Below are positions 25,837 to 34,011 of a DNA stretch of 35,320 nt, one piece after another. The stretch spans positions 1 through 35,320 of the forward strand of contig CAJUGH010000039.1 of the NCBI GenBank assembly GCA_910586215.1, written 5' to 3'. The position numbers and the translations under genes were made by a program. The notes under the pieces are model-generated. The model ran no database searches. It saw only the letters and a list, made by a program, of their open reading frames with translations, and was not told the DNA's origin. This stretch comes from an uncultured Acetatifactor sp. GTDB lineage: Bacteria; Bacillota; Clostridia; Lachnospirales; Lachnospiraceae. Every line of letters starts with the position of its first letter. Position 1 is the stretch's first letter.

Positions 25837-25845
25837 GATTGCAGG

Positions 25846-25906
25846 CACGGAGCAGTCCGTGACATCCTGGGATAAGTATTCCAGGAGGGTATAGAATCCC
25901 TCCCGG
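25846..25906 (+). promoter_or_regulatory. Structured leader of the rubredoxin gene
   Basis: Three stems lie before the rubredoxin ribosome site: CACGGA/TCCGTG with a GCAG loop (25846-25861), CCTGG/CCAGG (25866-25885) and GGAGGG/CCCTCC (25884-25903, extendable to 25906). The second and third share bases 25884-25885 and compete around 25881-25885, so they are mutually exclusive. No convincing promoter was found between nifJ and this leader. Confidence 0.45.
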
Positions 25907-25926
25907 ACATGTAGAGAGGTATCAGA

Positions 25927-26103
25927 ATGAATACAGAAAAATATGTATGTGAACCCTGTGGCTATGTCTATGACCCAGTGCTGGGAGACCCCGATGGCGG
26001 GATCTCCCCCGGCACTCCCTTTGAGGAGCTTCCCGATACCTGGGTATGCCCCTTCTGCGGACTTGGCAAGGAAGTGTTTGTCCCTAGTCCCCCAACGCAT
26101 TAA
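25927..26103 (+). CDS. Rubredoxin
   Basis: 58 residues, a one-iron electron carrier of the cytoplasm. The two knuckles that bind the Fe(SCys)4 centre are CEPCGYVYDP (Cys8, Cys11) and CPFCGLGK (Cys41, Cys44), and PDTWVCP precedes the second, all as in classical rubredoxins. AGAGGT lies 7 nt before the ATG. It starts 144 nt after nifJ and ends 16 nt from the convergent aminotransferase gene. It could serve oxygen or peroxide detoxification or redox balance. Its size makes it easy to miss. Confidence 0.95.
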   Translation: MNTEKYVCEPCGYVYDPVLGDPDGGISPGTPFEELPDTWVCPFCGLGKEVFVPSPPTH

Positions 26104-26119
26104 TCCAACAAAGGGCTAG

Positions 26120-27292
26120 TCAGCAACCCCGGAACCGGAAATCCTGGATTCCCTTCTGGAGCCGGGACAATCCCTCCACCAGCCTCTGTCTGGGACAGGC
26201 GGTATTCAGGCGCAGGAAACTACGGCCTGGTGCGCCGTACTCCTCCCCTTCTGTCAGATACAGCCCTGTGTCAGCCCGAAGGAAGGCAGCCAGTTCTCCG
26301 GCATCCTCTGTGATGGCCCGGCAGTCCAGCCACAGAAGATAGGTGGCCTGGGAAGGCACTACCTTGATCCCGGGGATCTTACTCTCCACCACTTCCCGGA
26401 CCAGATCCTTATTCCCCTTCAGATACACGCGCAGTTCCTCCAGCCAGGGTTCCCCCTGGCCAAAGGCAGCCACAGCCCCCTGTATGGCGAAGGCATTGGG
26501 TTCTGCCACCTCATCCGTGTTCAGCCCCCGCTCCAGCCTGTGCCGGATGGTGGGATCCGGCACCATCACCGCCGCTGTCTGCAGGCCGGCCAGGTTGAAG
26601 GTCTTGGTAGGAGCCAGGCAGGTGATGCTATTGTCCCTGCAGACTTCTGACACGGAGGCAAAAGGCACGTACTCACATCCCGGATCCGTCAAGTCGCAGT
26701 GGATCTCATCGGACAGCACCAACACATGGTGCCTGTGACACAGTTCCCCGATCCTTGCCAGGGTCTCCCGGTCCCAGATCTTCCCCACCGGATTGTGGGG
26801 GTTACACAGCAGCATCAAGGTGGTCTGGGGATCTGCCAGCTTCTCCTCCAGATCCCCAAAGTCAATGGCATACCCTGTGCCGTCATAGACCAGGGGGCTT
26901 TCCAGGATGTTGCGTCCGTTGTTGCGGATGGAATTGAAGAAGATATTGTACACCGGCGTCTGCACCAGCACATTTTCCCCCACGGTGGTAAGCTTGCGCA
27001 CAGTGCTGGAAATGGCAGGCACCACCCCTGTGCAGAACACCAGCCATTCCCGGGCTATCTCCAGGTGATGCCTGCGGCCCCACCAGTCCCCATACGCCTC
27101 ATACCAGTCCGGCGTCACCACACTGTAGCCAAAGATTCCATGGTCTACCCTTCTGACAAGGGCCTCCCTAATGGGTGGTGCCGTCTCAAAATCCATATCT
27201 GCCACCCACATGGGCAGTTCTCCCTGGGGCACATCCCATTTTAAGGCTCCCGTGCCCCGCCTGTCCGTCATCTTGTCAAAATCAAACTGCAT
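26120..27292 (-). CDS. MalY/PatB-type PLP-dependent C-S lyase / aminotransferase
   Basis: 390 residues of the fold-type I PLP family. Key sites are LPMWVADMDFE at the N-terminus (28-38), NPHNPVG (164-170), DEIHCDL (195-201), Lys230 in APTKTFNLAG for the Schiff base, and an Arg in SFLRLNTACP for the carboxylate. The closest function is cystathionine beta-lyase or cysteine desulfhydrase; some members also act as regulators. The ATG at 27292 follows the stop of the DUF3737 gene by one base, so the two form an operon. An upstream in-frame start was rejected because it reads into that gene. Confidence 0.9.
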   Translation of the reverse strand: MQFDFDKMTDRRGTGALKWDVPQGELPMWVADMDFETAPPIREALVRRVDHGIFGYSVVTPDWYEAYGDWWGRRHHLEIAREWLVFCTGVVPAISSTVRKLTTVGENVLVQTPVYNIFFNSIRNNGRNILESPLVYDGTGYAIDFGDLEEKLADPQTTLMLLCNPHNPVGKIWDRETLARIGELCHRHHVLVLSDEIHCDLTDPGCEYVPFASVSEVCRDNSITCLAPTKTFNLAGLQTAAVMVPDPTIRHRLERGLNTDEVAEPNAFAIQGAVAAFGQGEPWLEELRVYLKGNKDLVREVVESKIPGIKVVPSQATYLLWLDCRAITEDAGELAAFLRADTGLYLTEGEEYGAPGRSFLRLNTACPRQRLVEGLSRLQKGIQDFRFRGC

Positions 27293-27293
27293 C

Positions 27294-28172
27294 TTAGTCC
27301 CTTTCCCAGGCTGCCCGGTCTGACCGCTTGCCAATCTCCCCTGCCACAATCTGGGTCTGGTCGATCTTCACCTTCCGCCCATCCAGGATCAATTCCCCGA
27401 TCCTGTCTGCCCGGATGATTCCTTCCTTGGGATTGAACACGCTGTCTACGTTTCCCAGGATCTCCACATCGGCCTGGGAATATTCAAAGGCCAGGCTGGT
27501 GTTCAGCAGGCGGCAGTTTTTCATCACCAGATTGTCAATATAGCACATACCCTGCAGACTTTCTATCACACAGTCCACCAGGGTGATATCCCTGGAATTC
27601 CATCCCAGGTATTCCCCGGAGATAAAGGAATTGTACACGGTCACATGTTCCGCATTCCAGAAGGCATCCTTGGACAGCAGCCTGGAGTCATGGATCTCCA
27701 CATTGCTGCAGCCGTCAAAGCTGTAATTGCCCACCAGGGTGAAGTTCCTCGCCACCACGTCTTTACAATTCATGGCAAAATAGTCTCCCCTGGCACTCAC
27801 CTGCTCCATCTGGATGTCCTCACAGTTCCACAAGGTCTCTGCCGCATTGGGCATGTCCACATCCCGCAGGATGATCTGTTTGGCCCGGCGGAAATTCTTA
27901 GGTGCTTCTATCACCGTGCGTTCCACGGTAATATGCTCCGTGTACCAGATGCCTGCCCTGGCCATGTCAAAGAGGCTGCAATCCTGCAGGGTTACATTTT
28001 TGCTGTACCACAGCGGATATTTCCACTTGAACAGCGTGTGGTCAATGGCAAGGTCCCGGCTCTCCTTCAGCGGGGACTCCCCTGCATCAAATGTGCAATA
28101 ACTGATATGGGCGTCCCGGGCCTGGAACAAGGCCCTCTCTCCTGTCAATAACTGTTCCTTGATCTCTCTCAT
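27294..28172 (-). CDS. DUF3737 family right-handed beta-helix protein
   Basis: 292 residues. The sequence is a series of short repeats such as RDLAIDHTLFKWKYPLWYSKNVTLQDC and later ITLVDC and LVMKNC, typical of a right-handed parallel beta-helix, and it matches DUF3737 from memory of the family. There is no signal peptide. The function of the family is not known. GGAG lies about 9 nt before the ATG. It is cotranscribed with the PatB-like gene from its own promoter, which suggests a link to sulfur amino-acid or PLP metabolism, an inference from position only. Confidence 0.87.
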   Translation of the reverse strand: MREIKEQLLTGERALFQARDAHISYCTFDAGESPLKESRDLAIDHTLFKWKYPLWYSKNVTLQDCSLFDMARAGIWYTEHITVERTVIEAPKNFRRAKQIILRDVDMPNAAETLWNCEDIQMEQVSARGDYFAMNCKDVVARNFTLVGNYSFDGCSNVEIHDSRLLSKDAFWNAEHVTVYNSFISGEYLGWNSRDITLVDCVIESLQGMCYIDNLVMKNCRLLNTSLAFEYSQADVEILGNVDSVFNPKEGIIRADRIGELILDGRKVKIDQTQIVAGEIGKRSDRAAWERD

Positions 28173-28203
28173 ATTCTGTCACTCCATCCTGTCCATTCTT
28201 ACT

Positions 28204-28245
28204 CGGTACCAGCATGCTGCCAAAAATCCCTATGCCATGGTACCG
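28204..28245 (-). promoter_or_regulatory. Hairpin in the DUF3737-patB leader
   Basis: CGGTACCA (28204-28211) and TGGTACCG (28238-28245) pair perfectly, and an inner GCAT/ATGC extends the stem with a 2-nt bulge. It lies at the very 5' end of the expected transcript, about 30 nt before the start codon. No T-run follows. It may stabilise the mRNA or regulate it. Confidence 0.5.
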
Positions 28246-28253
28246 TCCCGTCT

Positions 28254-28282
28254 ATATTACAACAAATTCCTCAAAACTGCAA
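28254..28282 (-). promoter_or_regulatory. Promoter of the DUF3737-patB operon
   Basis: -35 TTGCAG (28277-28282), a 17-nt spacer and -10 TAATAT (28254-28259) on the minus strand, just past the end of the MATE gene. Confidence 0.75.
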
Positions 28283-28285
28283 ACA

Positions 28286-29836
28286 TTAACCCCGCTCCAG
28301 CCTGTCAAAACTGTGAATCCAGTCTGCCTTGAAAAAATACAGCAGGAAGACTATGCTGCTCAGGGACCAGGTAAGGGGGTAGGCGCTGAATACCACTTCA
28401 ATCCGGGGATAAAAGTGCAGCACCAGGGTAATATACGTCACCCTGACCAGACACCAGCACCCCAGCATGGTGAACATGGGAACCGTGGCTTTCCCCGCAC
28501 CCCGCATGATCCCGGCGATACAGTGGGACAGGGCTAACAGGCAGTAGAACAGGGATTCCACCTTGGCCTGGCGTACCCCGAAGGCCAGCACCTCCTGGGA
28601 CGAACTGAACAGGCCGATCAAGGTGGGTGCCAGCAGCCAGAACACGATACCCACCAGTTCTGCCACCGAGATGGAACAGAGGATGCCGAATCTGACTCCC
28701 TTCTTCACCCGCCCATACTGTCTTGCCCCCAGGTTCTGCCCCACAAAGGTGGACAGAGCCATGGAGAAACAGGTGATGGGCAGGAAAGCGAATCCCTCCA
28801 CCTTGGCATAGGCACCGCACCCGGCCATGGCAAACTGGCCAAAGGCATTGATATTGGTCTGTACCACCAGGTTGGCCAGCGCAATCACAGAGTTCTGTAC
28901 CCCGGAGGGCAATCCGAAACGCACGATTTTCCCCAGGCTCTCCCTGTGGAAGTTCACTTCCCGCAGATGCAGCCGGTAAGAGTCCCGGCTGCGCAGCAGC
29001 TGCAGCATACACAGCAGGGCGCTGAGTCCCTGGGAGATCGTGGTAGCCAGGGCCGCAGCCCCCACTCCCAGGCGGAACCCGCCCACCAGGACCAGGTCCA
29101 GGGTCACATTCACAAGGGAGGAGAATATCAAGTAGTAAAGCGGATGCCTGCTGTCCCCCACTGCCTGCAGGATCCCTACAAATACATTGTACAGGACCGT
29201 AAAAATAATACCGCAGAAATAGAAACGGAAATACTCTATGGACTGGGGCAGTACATCTGCCGGGGTCTGCATCCAGCGCAGGATGGTAGGTGTCATCCCC
29301 ACTCCCAGGATGGTCAGGATTCCTCCTGCCACCAGCCCGAAGGCCACATCCGTGTGGATGGCCAGCCGCATGGCTTTCTCATTCTTCGCCCCGTATTCCT
29401 TGGCAATGATCACCCCTGCCCCCATGGCCACCCCCTGGAAAAAACCCACCAGCATGAAGATCAGGCTGCCGGAGGAACTTACCGCCGCAAGGGCCTGGTC
29501 TCCCAGGAACTTTCCCACTATCAGGGAGTCAAAGGTATTGTATAACTGCTGGAAGACCTGTCCCAGAAAAATAGGCAGCGCAAAAAAAAGCAGCTTCTTC
29601 CAGATCGTCCCCTCCGTGAGGCTGTTCTTCCGGCTGCCTTCCGTACCATCCTTCCGGTCATTCTCCGTACGGCTTCCCGCGCCATCCATTCCCCCATCCT
29701 CCAGGCACTCCCTCATGTGGTTTTCCTGGCTGCTGCCCTTGCCATCCGGTCCTGTACCTGTTTCCAGGCACCCACCCGTCCTCTTTTCCCTTATCCAGCC
29801 GTCAAGGCATTCCTTTGCCATCCGTAACACCTGCAT
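28286..29836 (-). CDS. MATE family efflux transporter with a hydrophilic N-terminal extension
   Basis: 516 residues. From about residue 74 (LTEGTIWKKLLFFALPIFLGQ) it is a normal MATE transporter with about 12 membrane helices in two similar halves, which exports cationic drugs or metabolites using a Na+ or H+ gradient. The first 70 residues are hydrophilic and rich in Gly, Asp, Glu and Lys, unlike the family. Start choice is uncertain: 29836 has GGGG only two bases away, while an ATG five codons later has AGGTG 6 nt upstream. It follows pilT by 11 nt and may be cotranscribed with the pilus-like genes. The substrate is unknown. Confidence 0.9.
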   Translation of the reverse strand: MQVLRMAKECLDGWIREKRTGGCLETGTGPDGKGSSQENHMRECLEDGGMDGAGSRTENDRKDGTEGSRKNSLTEGTIWKKLLFFALPIFLGQVFQQLYNTFDSLIVGKFLGDQALAAVSSSGSLIFMLVGFFQGVAMGAGVIIAKEYGAKNEKAMRLAIHTDVAFGLVAGGILTILGVGMTPTILRWMQTPADVLPQSIEYFRFYFCGIIFTVLYNVFVGILQAVGDSRHPLYYLIFSSLVNVTLDLVLVGGFRLGVGAAALATTISQGLSALLCMLQLLRSRDSYRLHLREVNFHRESLGKIVRFGLPSGVQNSVIALANLVVQTNINAFGQFAMAGCGAYAKVEGFAFLPITCFSMALSTFVGQNLGARQYGRVKKGVRFGILCSISVAELVGIVFWLLAPTLIGLFSSSQEVLAFGVRQAKVESLFYCLLALSHCIAGIMRGAGKATVPMFTMLGCWCLVRVTYITLVLHFYPRIEVVFSAYPLTWSLSSIVFLLYFFKADWIHSFDRLERG

Positions 29837-29847
29837 ATCCCCATATC

Positions 29848-30909
29848 TTACCCGATGCTCAGCCTCTTCACCATGGCATCATAGTGGATACAGGAGACCA
29901 GGGCTGTCTCCCTGGTAATCCTGCCCTGTCTGTACAGCTTCAGCAGACTGCCGTCCATGGTACACATACCCTGGTCTGCCCCGGACTGCATCTCCTGGTC
30001 AAGCTGGTGCAGCTTATCCTCCCGGATCATGTTCTGGACAGCATTGGTGGTCTTCATGATCTCGAAGACCGGAATCTGGTGGCCGTCCACGGAAGGAACC
30101 AGCTGCTGGCATACCACACCCTTCAGGATCTGGGCAATCTGCATCTTCACCTGTTGCTGCTGATTGGCCGGGAACACATCCAGGATCCGGCTGATGGTAT
30201 TGGCAGCACTGCTGGTATGCAGGGTACTGAACAACAGCACCCCTGTCTCTGCCGCAGTGATGGCCGCAGATATCGTGTCATAGTCCCGCATCTCCCCCAG
30301 CAGCACCACATCCGGACTCTCCCGCAGGGCAGACCGCAGGGCAGGCAGGTATCCCGGTGTATCAATAGATATCTCCCTCTGGGTCACAATGGCCTTGTCA
30401 TGGCGGTAAATATACTCGATGGGATCTTCCATGGTAATGATATGGCAGTCCCTGCTCTTGTTAATCCTGTCAATCATACAGGCCAGGGTGGTGGATTTCC
30501 CGGTTCCCGCAGCCCCGGTAATCAGTACCAGGCCTTTCTTGTTCTCCGCCAGGGATAGCACGGACTCCGGGATCCCAAGCTGTGCCGGATCTGGCAGGCC
30601 GAAGCGGATCAGCCGGATCACCGCTGCCAGGGATCCCCTCTGGCGGAATACGTTTACCCGGAAACGTCCCAGCTGGGAGATGGCGAAGGAAAAGTCATCA
30701 TCCTCCCCCCTGTCCAGGTTCGTCCTCTCCCGCCTGCTGATCTCATAGATCTGGTTAATATATTGAACGGTCATATCCGGCATCAGGATGCCGCCATCCA
30801 GACGTTCCTGCTTCCCGTTGATCTTGTAGGTGATCGGAAGACCCGATACCAGAAAGATATCGGAAGCATCCGACTCCACGGCCCCTTTCATGATCTCCTG
30901 TATATCCAT
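29848..30909 (-). CDS. pilT: PilT-type twitching/retraction ATPase
   Basis: 353 residues of the GspE/PilT hexameric ATPase family. It shows Walker A TGAAGTGKST (about 130-139), the Asp box TMEDPIEY, Walker B DVVLLGEMRD and the His box STLHTSSAANTI. The C-terminal AVQNMIRE and GMCTMDGSL are PilT rather than PilB features. PilT normally depolymerises pili from the cytoplasmic side. The ATG at 30909 has GGGAG 5 nt upstream. It is the last gene of the pilus-like cluster, which has no PilB-type extension ATPase, so it may work both ways or with an ATPase encoded elsewhere. Confidence 0.93.
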   Translation of the reverse strand: MDIQEIMKGAVESDASDIFLVSGLPITYKINGKQERLDGGILMPDMTVQYINQIYEISRRERTNLDRGEDDDFSFAISQLGRFRVNVFRQRGSLAAVIRLIRFGLPDPAQLGIPESVLSLAENKKGLVLITGAAGTGKSTTLACMIDRINKSRDCHIITMEDPIEYIYRHDKAIVTQREISIDTPGYLPALRSALRESPDVVLLGEMRDYDTISAAITAAETGVLLFSTLHTSSAANTISRILDVFPANQQQQVKMQIAQILKGVVCQQLVPSVDGHQIPVFEIMKTTNAVQNMIREDKLHQLDQEMQSGADQGMCTMDGSLLKLYRQGRITRETALVSCIHYDAMVKRLSIG

Positions 30910-30938
30910 GTACTCTCTCCCTTCCAACCACTGTCCGC

Positions 30939-31355
30939 CTACTGTCCACCGTCCCACAGGTTGCCCATGCTGGTATCCTCTTCCCAGGCCTTGGTAAGTC
31001 TCCAGCTCACCACTACATACCCTCTGTCCTGTGCTCCTTCAGGCCGGACGCCAACCAACAGGCTATAGTCGCCGTCCGTGATCTTCTTCCAGGTCACACC
31101 GTCTGCGTCCGTCTCCGTGTCCGGGAGACCCTGCAATCCCACGCCACTTTCCAGGCTATCCCCCACTTCCTGCAGGAATTCCTGGCCTTCCTTCTCCAGC
31201 CCGTACCTGGTCTGCACCGTGGCTGCGTACTTCTCTGCCATGGACAGGTCTGCCCGGGCTGTGGTAAAAGTCAGGATTCCCAATGTCGTCATACAGATAC
31301 TGATAACCGCCAGCAGCAGTGCCAGGGGCCCCAGTCTGATCGGAATATGCTTCAT
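30939..31355 (-). CDS. Small single-pass protein of the pilus-like cluster (1)
   Basis: 138 residues, not recognised as a named family. One hydrophobic segment (about 10-32) is followed by a helical region (about 35-65) and a short globular C-terminus with WKKITDGDYSLLVGV. This is the layout of a pseudopilin, but there is no GF-x3-E prepilin peptidase site. The ATG at 31355 has AAAGGTG 6 nt upstream and is preferred over a GTG three codons earlier. It lies 29 nt before pilT. Confidence 0.72.
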   Translation of the reverse strand: MKHIPIRLGPLALLLAVISICMTTLGILTFTTARADLSMAEKYAATVQTRYGLEKEGQEFLQEVGDSLESGVGLQGLPDTETDADGVTWKKITDGDYSLLVGVRPEGAQDRGYVVVSWRLTKAWEEDTSMGNLWDGGQ

Positions 31356-31441
31356 ATGCCACACCTTTCCTAAGGAACCGCTCCTAAGTCAATCTTTCCA
31401 TTTGGCTTGTCTGAATCTGCTCTCCTCTTTCATCCCTTTGT

Positions 31442-31912
31442 TCACCCGGGATTCCCTCCTCCCAGATAGACCGCTGTCTCCAGTGTATACACTGGCTCTG
31501 TGCTGTTTCTCCAGTACACATCGATCCGGCCATCCATGAGACCTGTGTCCCCTTCTCCTGCCGGGAACCACTCTACTTCCACATAATAGTTCCCTGTGGT
31601 ATCAGACGATGGCTCCCCACCCGCTGTATCAAAATGGGCACAGCGGATCATGCGTCCGGCATCATTCCTGGTGGGAATCCGCCATCCTTCCCCAAGCAGT
31701 GCCGTGAATGCTGTCCAACTGTCTGAGGCCGCAATCAGTTCCGCCGTATTCTCCGCCAGACAGACTGCATCGGTAAGCACACCAGCCTGGGTGCTCTGCT
31801 TCCTGGACAGGGCAAACACCTGGGTCAGTACCAGGATCACTACCATGAATACAGCTACCAGCACCAGCATCTCCATATAAAAAGCTGTAATGTGTTGTTG
31901 TTTGTTCTTCAT
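31442..31912 (-). CDS. Small pseudopilin-like protein of the cluster (2)
   Basis: 156 residues. A short basic N-terminus (MKNKQQHIT) leads into AFYMEMLVLVAVFMVV, a hydrophobic segment with an early Glu, which resembles a non-canonical class III (prepilin-type) signal with Glu at +5 if cleavage follows the Thr. The mature part ends in a beta-rich domain (YYVEVEWFPAG and VYTLETAVYLGG). AAGGA lies 8 nt before the ATG at 31912. It starts 4 nt after the preceding gene, so the two are cotranscribed. Confidence 0.75.
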   Translation of the reverse strand: MKNKQQHITAFYMEMLVLVAVFMVVILVLTQVFALSRKQSTQAGVLTDAVCLAENTAELIAASDSWTAFTALLGEGWRIPTRNDAGRMIRCAHFDTAGGEPSSDTTGNYYVEVEWFPAGEGDTGLMDGRIDVYWRNSTEPVYTLETAVYLGGGNPG

Positions 31913-31916
31913 TATG

Positions 31917-32381
31917 CTATTCCTTCTCCTGTCCGCACCGGGGATGCAGCAGCACCTCTCCTGCATCCGTGCGCACCGAAATGATCCCGTCCTCCCTCTC
32001 CTCCACCTGGAACAGGGCCGTCTCCCCTATCTCCATGGCCATATCCGGGGTAATCTGGGTATCCAGCCGCCCGTAATCTTCCACAAGGACGCCATCCTTC
32101 TGGTAGAGCCGGAAGGCATAGCCCGTGCTGCCATCTGCAATCACCAGCACACATCTCCCGTCCATCTCCTCCACGGTTACAGACCCTTGTGTGTCATTGG
32201 CCCTGGCGCAGGTGGACAGGTACCCCAGCAGGATCCTGGTCTGGTTATTCCTGTCCTGGCTGTCCACTATGTCCCTGTAGGTGCTGGCCCCAAAGGAAAC
32301 CAGCAGGAAAAAACCTGCCAGGAAAAGGGCTGCAATCCCTATGGTAAAATAGATCACTGGCGATCTGCCACTTTGTTTCAT
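31917..32381 (-). CDS. DUF4860-like membrane protein of the cluster (3)
   Basis: 154 residues. One membrane segment (about 9-31, FTIGIAALFLAGFFLLVSFG) is followed by RDIVDSQDRNNQTRILLGYLSTCARAND and a C-terminal beta-rich domain with CVLVIADGSTGYAFRLYQKDG. This agrees with what I remember of DUF4860, a family seen in pilus-like clusters of Clostridia; the family name is from memory. No prepilin peptidase site is present. It follows the preceding small gene by 22 nt. Confidence 0.75.
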   Translation of the reverse strand: MKQSGRSPVIYFTIGIAALFLAGFFLLVSFGASTYRDIVDSQDRNNQTRILLGYLSTCARANDTQGSVTVEEMDGRCVLVIADGSTGYAFRLYQKDGVLVEDYGRLDTQITPDMAMEIGETALFQVEEREDGIISVRTDAGEVLLHPRCGQEKE

Positions 32382-32403
32382 CTGTCATACTCTCCTCTCG
32401 GCA

Positions 32404-32721
32404 TCAAGGTTTCGCAAGCACCGATACATAGGGCGGCAGATTGGATGCAAAGGCATCATACACCACATAGAAATCCCTGGTGTTCACCTGCAGCCCATAA
32501 TTTTCTTCCAGATACGCCAGGTTGGGGGGATAATTTCCCTCTACCACATAACATTGCAGGGCACTTCGCTGGATGGCCGCAAGCAGCGCAACTGCGCTCT
32601 CCTCCTCCATATCCCGGGCTGATGTGCCCGACACCTTCCAGCCTGCCAGCGTTCCCATGAGGATACATACCACCGCCAGTATGAGAAGAGGCCATCGCCT
32701 CTTTTTCTTATCAGAATACAT
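32404..32721 (-). CDS. Small GspG-like protein of the cluster (4)
   Basis: 105 residues. A basic N-terminus (KKKRR) and one membrane segment (about 11-27) precede a helix with AIQRSALQCYVVEGNYPPNL, which resembles the alpha-helix and N-G-x-Y-P turn of type II secretion major pseudopilins (GspG). The GFTLIE signal expected of a prepilin is absent. Ribosome site AGGAGGG or AAGGG lies upstream of the ATG. A 112-nt gap separates it from pilC and contains only a 14-nt palindrome (32774-32787). Confidence 0.75.
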   Translation of the reverse strand: MYSDKKKRRWPLLILAVVCILMGTLAGWKVSGTSARDMEEESAVALLAAIQRSALQCYVVEGNYPPNLAYLEENYGLQVNTRDFYVVYDAFASNLPPYVSVLAKP

Positions 32722-32833
32722 CCCTTACCCTCCTTGCTCACCATCTGCCCCAGACGGATCTCTCCTGCAGCCACTGGCATATGCCAGGCTCTGCCCATAC
32801 CACGGAACCATAACCTATAATCCCAGGCCCTCT

Positions 32834-33889
32834 TCATCCAATGGAATTCATCATGCCGATCAAGGGCAGCATCACACTGAGCAGGGATATCCCGATGGTG
32901 AGCATCAGGATGCCCGACAACAGCGGATCCACGATTCCCACCAGTCTGTCTACCACATTGATACAATGCTCCTCCAGCAGCCCGTTCAGCCGCTGGAGCA
33001 CTGACTCCAGGCTGCCGCTGCGTTCCCCGGCCAGGAGCATCCTTCCATAGACCGGTTCGAACAGCGCTTCGTTATATGCCGCCTGGGCAATGCTGTGCCC
33101 TTCTTCCATATGGCCCACACAGCGGCGAAGTTTCTCCTCCACCGGCTTGCAGTCCGTCATCTTCATGCTCTCAATCACCGCTACATCCTGCATCTCCCCG
33201 CTGGCAAGGTAGGTAGACAAGGCTGCCGTAAACCGGAACATCCCCATTCCCTCCAGTATAGTAGCACACACAGGAACCTTCTGCAGGATACCTTCCACCA
33301 CAGGGCGTTTCCCACTGTTCCACAGCACCCTTCCGGCCACCAGGACCACTACCAGCACCACCATCACGGCCAGGGCCAGCCAGCAGAAGGCATAAGCCCA
33401 GCCTATGTACCTGTAGGAGGATGCCGCAAGGCTTCCCGTCAGACTGTCGTACACCCCGGTGAAGGCAGGCAGTACCATGGTCAGCATCACGGCCAGCACC
33501 GCTATGATCAGCACCAGCATCACAGCCGGATAGGTAAGGGCATTCTTCAACTTCTCCGATATGGTCTTCTGGTCCGCATAATAGCGTGACAGCCTAAACA
33601 GCACATCTTCCAGCCGCCCCGTGGCTTCCCCTGCCAGGATCATCTGTATGGCATACTGGGGAAATATCCCTGCCGTCTTCATGGCACTTGACAGGCTCTT
33701 CCCCTGCTCTGTCTCCTGGCGCATAACAGCCAGGCCTTTGTCCAGGCTCCCGCCACTTCCCGGCTTCTTCCCCTGCCCCTGCTGCAGAAGCGCAATGGCC
33801 TCATCCATCTGTATCCCCGACTGCACCATCATGGCCATACTCTCACAGAATGCACTGACCCCAAGATCATCCAGTTTCTGGTTTTTCAT
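32834..33889 (-). CDS. pilC: PilC/GspF-type inner-membrane platform protein
   Basis: 351 residues with two T2SSF domains (about 10-130 and 205-330) and three membrane segments near 135-155, 185-205 and 320-345. The repeated LAGEATGRLEDVL and LAGERSGSLESVL are typical. It forms the membrane platform on which pilins are assembled or removed by the ATPase. The ATG at 33889 with GGGGG 7 nt upstream is preferred over an earlier in-frame start. It opens the pilus-like cluster; upstream is a lipoprotein gene on the same strand. Confidence 0.9.
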   Translation of the reverse strand: MKNQKLDDLGVSAFCESMAMMVQSGIQMDEAIALLQQGQGKKPGSGGSLDKGLAVMRQETEQGKSLSSAMKTAGIFPQYAIQMILAGEATGRLEDVLFRLSRYYADQKTISEKLKNALTYPAVMLVLIIAVLAVMLTMVLPAFTGVYDSLTGSLAASSYRYIGWAYAFCWLALAVMVVLVVVLVAGRVLWNSGKRPVVEGILQKVPVCATILEGMGMFRFTAALSTYLASGEMQDVAVIESMKMTDCKPVEEKLRRCVGHMEEGHSIAQAAYNEALFEPVYGRMLLAGERSGSLESVLQRLNGLLEEHCINVVDRLVGIVDPLLSGILMLTIGISLLSVMLPLIGMMNSIG

Positions 33890-34011
33890 GATTATACCCC
33901 CGCGCCCGCTCAAAGAGGGGTGTTCACACACCTTCTTACGGGCATACTAGTCAATTCAGATCCTTCACAGGAAATCCTGTTCCCGGATTGCTGTATGATA
34001 ATTTAGAATGT

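Noticed and set aside
31387..31435. A short peptide frame of about 14 codons between two small pilus-like genes
   Set aside because: The purine-rich stretch touches the ATG with no spacing, and nothing else supports translation.
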